Source: an uncultured Alphaproteobacteria bacterium
Lineage (GTDB): Bacteria > Pseudomonadota > Alphaproteobacteria > CAAHEQ01 > UBA3637
DNA length: 32,015 nucleotides
Assembly (NCBI GenBank): GCA_949292205.1
Contig: CASEYR010000006.1
Coordinates: 1 to 32,015 of the forward strand
Reading direction: 5' to 3'
This document shows, piece after piece, positions 26,308 through 32,015 of this stretch. Every line of letters starts with the position of its first letter. The stretch's first letter is position 1. The notes under the pieces were generated by a model. That model was not told where the DNA came from, searched no databases, and was given only the letters and a program-made list of their open reading frames with translations. Both the position numbers and the translations under genes were made by a program.

Positions 26308-29300
26308 CTATACCTGACGATACTCTATGCCGGGGAGGTGTTGTAATGCTTCCATCGTTTCCGGCAGTAGTGTATAGCGCTTGGGTAAAGCGATTTCAAC
26401 TTCGTGCCCCTTAATATGTGCCAGTATGAATACTTGACTTTTGCCGGGCTTGTCTTTTGATAGCAAGCGTCCTAAAGATAAAGCTTGCTCCGGTTGCGTC
26501 AACGTTACCAACAGCGTTGAGGCGGTCTTGGACATAACCTCCGAAAGATACTCAACATTATTCAGACTCATCCGTATTTCATCTTCCTCACCCCGCTTGT
26601 CCGCCGTAATACTTAACAGTAGCGGTTGTCCGGATTTGAGCTTGTCTCGGTTGGCTGTCAGTGTGTCCGAAAAACACATAAATTCAAAACTGCCCGCTTT
26701 GTCGCTGGCCGATATAAAGGCAAATTTGTTCCCTTTTTGGCTAATCCGTTCCCGAACCGAAGCAACAATCCCCGCTATTTGAACGCGTGCCGCTCCGGCT
26801 AATTTGACCATGTCCGCAATGTCCCCTGAGGAAACAACGCGTAATCGTTCAAAGACAGCATCAAAGCTATCCAGCGGATGTGCGGATAAGTAAAAACCTA
26901 AAGCCTCTGCCTCGTGCTCCAGTCGCTCAACATGTGGCCAATCCGGACAATCATCCAGTTTTAAGCGGGTCACCGCCGGATCCGATCCGAACAATCCTAT
27001 CTGGGCACTGTTACGCGCCTCGGTTGCTTGAGACGCAAAGGCAATCATCTTTTCAATGTTGTTGAAAATCTTGGCACGATTTTTATCCAAGCAATCAAAT
27101 GCACCGGCTTTTGCCATATTTTCTAAATAACGTTTATTAAGCGCGGACGCATTTACCCGTTTTAAAAAGTCTTCCAGTGAACGAAACGGTCCGTTCTTGT
27201 CCCGCTCGGCCACAATGGCTTTCATCCCCGCTTCACCGACGTTCTTTATCGCCGACAGCGCATAGCGAACGGCTCCGTTTTCAACCGTAAAGTTGACCTC
27301 GGACTTGTTGATGTCCGGTTGAAGCACATCTATCTTCATCTTGTGCAGATCGTTTTTGAAAAACGCCAGCTTGTCCGTGTTGATTTTATCCAGCGTCATC
27401 GTTGCGGCCATAAATTCAACCGGATAGTGGGCTTTTAAATACGCGGTTTGATACGCGACATAGGCATAAGCCGCCGCATGCGATTTGTTGAACCCGTACT
27501 CCGCAAACTTTGCCATCTTGTCAAAAACTAACTCGGCCGTTTCTTTCTGAATCCCGTTCTTTGTCGCACCCTCAATGAAAATACCGCGTTGACGAACCAT
27601 CTCTTCCTTAATCTTTTTTCCCATCGCACGGCGTAATAAGTCGGCTCCGCCTAAGGTGTACCCTGCCATCACTTGCGAAATTTGCATCACTTGCTCTTGG
27701 TAAATCATGATGCCGTAGGTCTCTTTTAAAATCGGCTCTAAACAAGGATGCATATAGTCAGGCTCTTCTTGCCCTTTCTTGCGGGCAATGTAGCTGGGGA
27801 TGCTATCCATCGGTCCGGGACGATACAGTGATACCAACGCGACAATGTCTTCAATCTTGTCCGGCTGCATGTCATGCAGAATCTTTTTCATTCCCGTCGA
27901 TTCTAATTGGAAAACTCCCGTCGTATTTGCTGATTTTAACAGCTTGAACGTTTCTTCGTCATCTAACGGTAAATTGCCCGCATCAACGGTTATGCCCCGT
28001 TTTTGAATCAGCTCGACCGTCTTGGCAATCGTTGTCAGCGTCTTTAATCCTAAAAAGTCAAACTTGATTAAGCTTGCCGATTCTACAAACTTCATATTAT
28101 ACTGAGTAACCGGCATGTCCGATGACGGATCTTTGTAAATCGGGACGATTTGATCCAGCGGCTTGTTCCCAATCACAACGCCGGCCGCATGCGTGGATGA
28201 GTTCCGATACAGCCCTTCTAACTTTAACGCTATTTCCAATAACTGCTTAATCGATTCATCGCCGGCAGCTTCTTTTTCAAACTCGGGCTCTTGCTCTAAC
28301 GCCTCTTTCAACGTAATCCCCAGAGTGTTGGGAACCAGCTTGGACAGTCGGTCTACCACCGGATACGGAATCTGTAAAACACGTCCGACATCCCGGATAA
28401 CCGCTTTCGCTTGCAACTTTCCAAACGTGATGATTTGGGCAACATGATCAAATCCGTAATGATTTTGAACATACTCTATCGTTTTTTGACGCTTTTCTTG
28501 GCAGAAGTCAACGTCAAAGTCCGGCATGTTAACTCGCTCGGGGTTCAAAAAGCGCTCGAAAAGCAAATTAAAACGGAGTGGGTCTATGTCCGTAATCGTT
28601 AAACACCATGCAACAACCGAACCGGCACCCGAACCACGTCCAGGACCGACCGGAACACCATGCGCTTTGGACCACTGAATGAAATCCGCCACAATTAAAA
28701 AATAGCCCGGAAAGCCCATTTGCTTGATGACGCTTAATTCATACTCCATCCGCTTGCGGTATTTTTGACGCTCCTCCTCTGAACGACCTTGCATACGCAT
28801 TTCAAACCCTTTTTCCGCCATCTCACACAAGATTTCATCCTCTGTCTTGCCATGACAGTCATAGTTCGGAAACGCCGGCTTTTTATTCTCGGCCATAAAC
28901 GCACACCGCTTGGCTATTTGAACCGTGTTTTGAATGGCCTCCGGAATGTCTGCAAAAAGCGTTTTCATCTCGTTCGCTGTTTTTAAATAATGCTCGGGCG
29001 TGACGCGTCGTCTGTTCTGTTCGGATACAAATGTCTTTTCCGCAATACATAACATGGCGTCATGTGCTTCATACATGTCCGGACTGATGAAAAAGGCTTC
29101 GTTCGTCGCAACTAACGGCACGTTTTGTGTGTAGGCTAAATCTAAGAAAAACGGTTCGGCTTGCTCCTCAGCCGGCAAACCGTGGCGTTGCAATTCAATA
29201 TACGTTCTGTTTGGGTAGGCTTGGGTTAGACGCTTGAGTAAATCAGCCGCAAAATCAGAATGTCCGTTTACTATCGGACGTCCTAAAATCCCTTCTATGC

Positions 29301-29724
29301 CCCCTGTTAGTAAAATTAAACCCTCTGTTTTCGTTAATAGCTCGTCAAACGTTAAGTGGGGCGTTTCTTGCTTGTCCGCCCCCATGTAATACTCGGAAAA
29401 ATGCAACAGCAGGTTTTTATAGCCTTGCTCGTTTTGAACAATTAAAACTACTTTGTCAAATGTCGGTTTGTCCGTTGAAAAAGCGTTTTGTTCCCGCACC
29501 GGTGTTTTGATGAGCAGTTGACACCCTAAAATCGGTTGAATCCCAGAATGAGAGGCTTCCTTTGCCAGCAACATCGCCCCGAATATGTTGCCACTGTCCG
29601 TCATGGCAATCGCAGGCATTTTTTGTTCGGTTGCCCACTTGACCAATTTCGCTGTCTTGATGGCTCCTTCTAAGAGCGAGTGTTCCGTGTGAACTCGGAG
29701 ATGAATGAATTCGGGGTCTGTCAT
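26308..29724 (-). CDS. dnaE: DNA polymerase III alpha subunit
   Basis: The replicative polymerase, 1138 residues from the ATG at 29724, which has AGAGGATATT before it and begins like the family (FIHLRVHTEHSLLEGAI). The frame continues to an ATG at 29778, but that extension overlies the promoter. The PHP domain is N-terminal (about 1-270). The polymerase core has GPGRGSGAGSVVAW and the catalytic PDFDVDF (D402, D404 of the palm triad); the third Asp is in KFDFLGLKTLT. A helix-hairpin-helix region follows, then QIGLF, a clamp-binding-like motif, then an OB fold (VQIAGIVASVRERISQKG). It is the DnaE1 type, with its own promoter and an upstream terminator separating it from the HTH-like gene. No gene symbol other than dnaE fits. 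Confidence 0.97.
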   Translation of the reverse strand: MTDPEFIHLRVHTEHSLLEGAIKTAKLVKWATEQKMPAIAMTDSGNIFGAMLLAKEASHSGIQPILGCQLLIKTPVREQNAFSTDKPTFDKVVLIVQNEQGYKNLLLHFSEYYMGADKQETPHLTFDELLTKTEGLILLTGGIEGILGRPIVNGHSDFAADLLKRLTQAYPNRTYIELQRHGLPAEEQAEPFFLDLAYTQNVPLVATNEAFFISPDMYEAHDAMLCIAEKTFVSEQNRRRVTPEHYLKTANEMKTLFADIPEAIQNTVQIAKRCAFMAENKKPAFPNYDCHGKTEDEILCEMAEKGFEMRMQGRSEEERQKYRKRMEYELSVIKQMGFPGYFLIVADFIQWSKAHGVPVGPGRGSGAGSVVAWCLTITDIDPLRFNLLFERFLNPERVNMPDFDVDFCQEKRQKTIEYVQNHYGFDHVAQIITFGKLQAKAVIRDVGRVLQIPYPVVDRLSKLVPNTLGITLKEALEQEPEFEKEAAGDESIKQLLEIALKLEGLYRNSSTHAAGVVIGNKPLDQIVPIYKDPSSDMPVTQYNMKFVESASLIKFDFLGLKTLTTIAKTVELIQKRGITVDAGNLPLDDEETFKLLKSANTTGVFQLESTGMKKILHDMQPDKIEDIVALVSLYRPGPMDSIPSYIARKKGQEEPDYMHPCLEPILKETYGIMIYQEQVMQISQVMAGYTLGGADLLRRAMGKKIKEEMVRQRGIFIEGATKNGIQKETAELVFDKMAKFAEYGFNKSHAAAYAYVAYQTAYLKAHYPVEFMAATMTLDKINTDKLAFFKNDLHKMKIDVLQPDINKSEVNFTVENGAVRYALSAIKNVGEAGMKAIVAERDKNGPFRSLEDFLKRVNASALNKRYLENMAKAGAFDCLDKNRAKIFNNIEKMIAFASQATEARNSAQIGLFGSDPAVTRLKLDDCPDWPHVERLEHEAEALGFYLSAHPLDSFDAVFERLRVVSSGDIADMVKLAGAARVQIAGIVASVRERISQKGNKFAFISASDKAGSFEFMCFSDTLTANRDKLKSGQPLLLSITADKRGEEDEIRMSLNNVEYLSEVMSKTASTLLVTLTQPEQALSLGRLLSKDKPGKSQVFILAHIKGHEVEIALPKRYTLLPETMEALQHLPGIEYRQV

Positions 29725-29749
29725 AATATCCTCTGTCTTAAACCCCGCC

Positions 29750-29778
29750 AGTTTATCCGAAAGATGCCTAAAAGTCAA
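29750..29778 (-). promoter_or_regulatory. dnaE promoter
   Basis: Minus strand: -35 TTGACT (29778-29773), 17-bp spacer, -10 TAAACT (29755-29750). The start site would be near 29743, giving a leader of about 19 bases. It follows directly on the terminator at 29797-29828. Confidence 0.65.
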
Positions 29779-29796
29779 GAAATGGAAACCCGATTT

Positions 29797-29828
29797 TAAA
29801 AAGCCCGCCCCGATTTTTTCGGGACGGG
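29797..29828 (-). terminator. Rho-independent terminator of the HTH-like gene
   Basis: On the minus strand CCCGTCCCGA (29828-29819) pairs with TCGGGGCGGG (29813-29804), 10 bp with one T-G pair around a short A loop, followed by CTTTTT. It ends the HTH-like gene 14 bp after its stop. Confidence 0.88.
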
Positions 29829-29841
29829 AAGGTGCTTGGCG

Positions 29842-30129
29842 TTAAGTGGTTTCCGCTTGCGGTCCCGATATGAATTCAATTTGAACGCGACGGTTTAAAA
29901 CCAGACCTAATGCAATTATCAGAGATAACGGTAGGTTTTGAATGCGCTCAAGCTCTATACGTTCCAGCGTCTTGGACGTTAGGACTCCGCCACTGTTAAT
30001 CGCAACGACTTCGGATAAAATACCTTCGGCAGCCCGAATCCGCCGACTTTGGGTAGCAATATCGCGACATAAACGACGTTGTTCTTGAATGACTTGTTTT
30101 AAAAGTTGATCTTTGTTGATGTTTAGCAT
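29842..30129 (-). CDS. Small HTH-like (XRE-type?) protein upstream of dnaE
   Basis: A 95-residue protein when started at the ATG 30129, which has GGAG 8 bases upstream; the frame's earlier ATG at 30180 lies inside the terminator hairpin and is rejected. The first 40 residues are helical and charged (DQLLKQVIQEQRRLCRDIATQSRRIR). The middle and end, LSEVVAINSGGVLTSKTLERIELERI then NLPLSLIIALGLVLNRRVQIEF, recall the layout of Cro/CI-type HTH proteins, in which a short helix set is followed by a line ending in an L-x-R-x-V-x-I strand. This is a weak match by eye. It is preceded by a structured RNA element with a terminator and followed by its own terminator, then dnaE. A DNA-binding regulator or antitoxin-like protein is possible; no toxin gene is adjacent. 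Confidence 0.7.
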   Translation of the reverse strand: MLNINKDQLLKQVIQEQRRLCRDIATQSRRIRAAEGILSEVVAINSGGVLTSKTLERIELERIQNLPLSLIIALGLVLNRRVQIEFISGPQAETT

Positions 30130-30153
30130 ACTAAAGCTCCATTTTTCAAAGTT

Positions 30154-30185
30154 AAAAAAACCACCTTGACAAATTGCCAAGGTGG
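30154..30185 (-). terminator. Strong terminator at the end of the small RNA / leader
   Basis: On the minus strand CCACCTTGGC (30185-30176) pairs with GTCAAGGTGG (30170-30161), a 10-bp stem with one G-U and an AATTT loop, followed by seven Ts (30160-30154). It stands 24 bases before the ATG of the HTH-like gene, so it either ends a small RNA or acts as an attenuator for that gene. Confidence 0.9.
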
Positions 30186-30265
30186 GCGGAGCTACAAAAC
30201 TGAAAACACACAGCTCGGGTTATTCAACCAGATGGTTTTATTCCCCGACATCCGCCCGAAATGGA
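30180..30265. repeat. 86-bp structured repeat, copy 1
   Basis: This copy is 78/86 identical to copy 2 at 30375-30460, same length, no gaps. GGGCGGA near one end pairs with TCCGCCC near the other. Inside, TCGGG pairs with CCCGA, capped by AACC/GGTT, and a third arm closes with GCT/AGC. The result is a compact three-way junction on either strand. Confidence 0.85.
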
Positions 30266-30322
30266 CAGACTTGTGTTTTAGAGGTTGTAGCCTCTTGCAG
30301 GCACCTTGCCTTGCAGGGACAG

Positions 30323-30351
30323 ATTGTAACAAATTGTCTGTTTGTTGTCAA
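30323..30351 (-). promoter_or_regulatory. Near-consensus sigma70-type promoter of the small RNA
   Basis: Minus strand: -35 TTGACA (30351-30346, perfect consensus), 17-bp spacer, -10 TACAAT (30328-30323, 5 of 6). It is the best promoter match in the window. Predicted start about 30316. Confidence 0.75.
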
Positions 30352-30374
30352 ATGAAAACATTGTAATCATATGT

Positions 30375-30460
30375 AGGTGGGCGGAGCTACAAAACTGATC
30401 AAACACAGTTCGGGTTATTTAACCGAATGGTTTTATTCCCCGACATCCGCCCAAAATGGA
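30375..30460. repeat. 86-bp structured repeat, copy 2
   Basis: Same orientation as copy 1, 195 bp away. The outer stem and TCGGG/CCCGA stem are unchanged, and the eight differences fall mostly in loops. One difference changes a stem base pair from G-C to G-T on the plus strand (A-C on the minus strand). Unlike copy 1, it is not followed on the minus strand by a terminator. Confidence 0.85.
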
Positions 30461-30496
30461 AGCATCACCCAAGAGAGGTAACAGACTTATTAAAAC

Positions 30497-30525
30497 AGTC
30501 TAATTCAAAAACAGAAAAACATCAA
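30497..30525 (-). promoter_or_regulatory. Possible promoter upstream of repeat copy 2
   Basis: Minus strand: TTGATG (30525-30520), 17-bp spacer, TAGACT (30502-30497). Weak. If real, it would give a transcript through copy 2 and copy 1 to the terminator at 30154, about 337 nt. The rest of 30461-30562 shows nothing else. Confidence 0.3.
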
Positions 30526-30562
30526 TTGAAAAGAGCCTTATTCACGTCAGCATTTTTTTGAT

Positions 30563-30591
30563 TTGACATTTTCGGGCTTTTGCCTTACGTT
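30563..30591 (+). promoter_or_regulatory. lgt promoter
   Basis: -35 TTGACA (30563-30568), 17-bp spacer, -10 TACGTT (30586-30591). Predicted start about 30598, leader about 28 bases, with AAGGA before the ATG at 30626. Confidence 0.7.
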
Positions 30592-30625
30592 CATAAAAAA
30601 CACATCAGAAAAAGGAATGTAAACA

Positions 30626-31459
30626 ATGTATGCAGGTTTGCCTTATCCCGATATTGATCCCGTGGCTTTTCAGCTGGGATGGGTCGTTATTCGGTGGTAT
30701 TCGTTGGCTTATATCTTTGGCTTAGTCGGGGCTTGGCTGTTGGCTCGGCAGATGTCTCAAAAAGCGAAAAGTACTTTTACCGTCTTGAAAATAGATGACT
30801 TTTTACTCTGGGCTACCTTTGGCATCATTCTGGGCGGTCGATTGGGGTATGTCTTGTTTTATAATCTGCCCTATTATTTGGAGTTTCCGGAAAAAATCCT
30901 TGCTGTCTGGGAGGGCGGCATGTCTTTCCACGGCGGTTTGTTGGGCGTTGTTTTGGCTGCCGTTCTGTTCGCTTGGAAAAAACAAATTTCTTTGTTGGCT
31001 ATGGGCGATATTTTGGCCTGTGTCGCCCCTATCGGTTTGTTTCTGGGACGATTGGCAAACTTTGTTAACGGCGAGTTGTTCGGACGTGTTACTCAGTCCG
31101 TTCCTTGGGCGATTGTTTTTCCGAACGGTGGCCCCTTGCCAAGGCATCCCAGCCAATTATACGAGGCTTTTTTTGAAGGGCTTGTCCTATTCATCGTCTT
31201 GAATACGCTGTGGTGGTTTGTCCCGAGATACAGAAATCGTCATGGCTTTATGTCCGGTTTGTTCTTTTTATTGTATGGGCTCTTCCGATTCGGAATCGAG
31301 TTCTGCCGTGAGCCTGATGCTAACCTTGGCTTTGTTGCCGGCTCTCTGTCCATGGGGCAACTGTTGTGCGTCCCGATGATGTTGTTCGGTATCTGGCTTA
31401 TCTTGAAAAGCAGTCCCGCGACTGTTCTGAAAAAAATAAAGGATAGTGATATCTCATGA
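30626..31459 (+). CDS. lgt: Prolipoprotein diacylglyceryl transferase
   Basis: An inner-membrane enzyme that moves diacylglycerol from phosphatidylglycerol to the lipobox cysteine of prolipoproteins, the first step of lipoprotein maturation. The 277 residues give about seven membrane helices. GGRLGYVLFYN, the HGG motif in SFHGGLLGV, and the signature GRLANFVNGELFGR followed by PRHPSQLYEA are all present. AAGGA lies before the ATG. Its stop overlaps the DUF2062 start (ATGA), so the two are co-translated. Confidence 0.96.
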   Translation: MYAGLPYPDIDPVAFQLGWVVIRWYSLAYIFGLVGAWLLARQMSQKAKSTFTVLKIDDFLLWATFGIILGGRLGYVLFYNLPYYLEFPEKILAVWEGGMSFHGGLLGVVLAAVLFAWKKQISLLAMGDILACVAPIGLFLGRLANFVNGELFGRVTQSVPWAIVFPNGGPLPRHPSQLYEAFFEGLVLFIVLNTLWWFVPRYRNRHGFMSGLFFLLYGLFRFGIEFCREPDANLGFVAGSLSMGQLLCVPMMLFGIWLILKSSPATVLKKIKDSDIS

Positions 31460-32015
31460 AAAAACATCATTCCTTTTGGGAAAACTTGAAACGAATAACA
31501 AAAATGCGCTTGGTCGTGCCGTTGCTGCGGTCGCCTCATCCGCCGGAATATAAAGCTCGCGGTGTCGCCGTCGGCTTGGCTTGGGCGATGACGCCTCTGG
31601 TCGGAATTCAAATGTGGACCGTCTTTATGACTTGGATCGTTGCCAGAAAGGTTTTTAAATGGCACTTTTCTTTGGCTTTGGGTATCGCTTGGACTTGGGT
31701 AACCAACGTCTTTACTATGATCCCTTGCTACTACATCTTTTATGTCACCGGTCAGCTGATGCGTTGGCGGGTGGAATCTATCAGCGGTTATCAGAACTTG
31801 TCTCGCATTATCCAAAATACTTTTATGAGTGATCTGACTTTTGGGGAAAAATGGACCCTCTTCTTTAAACTGCTGTTGGAAGACTGGGGACTTTCTATGG
31901 CTATCGGTTGCTTGCCCTGGGCCGTTCTGTTCGCCGTTCTGGGATATCGAATGACTCTGCGTTTTGAAAAGGCCAGACTTGCCAGACGAAAGCGTAAAGC
32001 CTTAATGAATAAAAA
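31456..32015 (+). CDS. DUF2062 family membrane protein, 3' partial
   Basis: Begins at the ATG 31456, overlapping the lgt stop, and stays open to the window edge (186 codons seen). The segment SPHPPEYKARGVAVGLAWAM then TPLVGIQMW is the hallmark pattern of DUF2062 proteins. Three or so hydrophobic helices follow, including one with TWVTNVFTMIPCYYIFYV. The tail is basic (EKARLARRKRKA). The family's function is not well defined; it is often found near envelope or glycolipid genes. Coupling to lgt suggests an envelope role. Confidence 0.82.
   Translation, partial: MKKHHSFWENLKRITKMRLVVPLLRSPHPPEYKARGVAVGLAWAMTPLVGIQMWTVFMTWIVARKVFKWHFSLALGIAWTWVTNVFTMIPCYYIFYVTGQLMRWRVESISGYQNLSRIIQNTFMSDLTFGEKWTLFFKLLLEDWGLSMAIGCLPWAVLFAVLGYRMTLRFEKARLARRKRKALMNK

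Larger units (their letters stand above)
30154..30316 (-). ncRNA. Candidate small structured RNA, about 163 nt
   Basis: Bounded by a promoter (TTGACA, 17 bp, TACAAT) and a strong terminator on the minus strand, with no ORF of note inside. In order the RNA holds: a hairpin at 30315-30296 (TGCAAGGC with GCCTGCA); a perfect 5-bp hairpin AGAGG/CCTCT (30295-30280); a single-stranded stretch; a three-way junction made by copy 1 of the 86-bp repeat; and the terminator. The family is not one I recognise: it lacks the GGAAGGAAGCAGC-type loop of SRP RNA and does not fold as a plain rod like 6S RNA. It may be an independent sRNA or a cis-acting leader of the HTH-like gene. Confidence 0.6.

Noticed and set aside
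30130-30180. Upstream start (30180) for the HTH-like gene
   Set aside because: It lies inside the terminator stem and lacks a ribosome-binding site; the ATG at 30129 has GGAG.
30180-30460. Hammerhead ribozyme, SRP RNA, tmRNA, TPP riboswitch or integron attC site as identity of the repeats
   Set aside because: The required core motifs (CUGANGA with GAAA; GGAAGGAAGCAGC; tRNA-like ends; CUGAGA with the thi-box core; RYYYAAC with GTTRRRY) are not present in the right places.
30180-30460. CRISPR repeats
   Set aside because: Only two copies, 86 bp long and 195 bp apart, with no uniform spacer and no cas genes.
31240-31815. 191-aa open frame antisense to lgt and the DUF2062 gene
   Set aside because: Shadow across two well-supported co-translated genes; no family features.

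Overview
The window looks like the chromosome of a low-to-moderate-GC Gram-negative bacterium, most likely an alphaproteobacterium. Support comes from a class-II CCA-adding enzyme and DnaE of proteobacterial type, a PBP1A gene directly followed by prfB, an OprB-like outer-membrane porin, an RND efflux pump and an AsmA/YhdP-like protein. The lineage is inferred from family resemblance only. Several protein styles (orphan prepilins, a large orphan membrane protein, a cysteine-rich secreted fragment) would fit an uncultured host-associated group. I see no rRNA, tRNA, CRISPR array, insertion sequence or phage gene.

Layout. 1-515: 3' part of a cysteine-rich unknown gene (+). 773-1936: rnd (-), divergent from 1998-3152 cca (+), which is coupled to a prepilin-like gene (3152-3631). 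A bidirectional terminator (3641-3677) separates this from a minus-strand operon read as LOG-family protein (9632-8622), K+/H+ antiporter (8616-6796) and a 1020-residue orphan membrane protein (6774-3712). Divergent from that operon is an RND efflux pair (9764-14031), ended by a terminator, followed by a second orphan prepilin (14150-14602). A minus-strand set dtd, a 63-aa coupled ORF and murA (16471-14609) sits back to back with a plus-strand run: PBP1A, prfB (with the programmed +1 frameshift), a PhoU-like DUF47 protein, a PiT-family transporter and a YhdP/AsmA-like protein (16608-24944). An OprB-like porin (25029-26273) converges on dnaE (29724-26308, -). A small HTH-like gene (30129-29842, -) lies upstream of dnaE. 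A gene-free stretch (30130-30625) holds two 86-bp copies of a structured element and a probable small RNA gene. Last come lgt (30626-31459) and the start of a DUF2062 gene that runs off the window.

How the genes fit together. Most are housekeeping: tRNA maturation and proofreading (rnd, cca, dtd), translation termination (prfB), replication (dnaE), peptidoglycan synthesis (murA, PBP1A), lipoprotein maturation (lgt) and envelope transport (antiporter, RND pump, porin, PiT, AsmA-like protein). DUF47 and PiT are translationally coupled and form a likely anion/phosphate uptake pair.

The least explained items are: the tandem structured RNA-like element with a consensus sigma70-type promoter and terminator upstream of the HTH-like gene and dnaE; the 1020-aa orphan with two nested repeat families; the PiT protein with both signature Asp residues replaced by Asn; a symmetric divergent promoter/operator in front of the efflux pump; and a divergent rnd/cca promoter pair that predicts two leaderless mRNAs.
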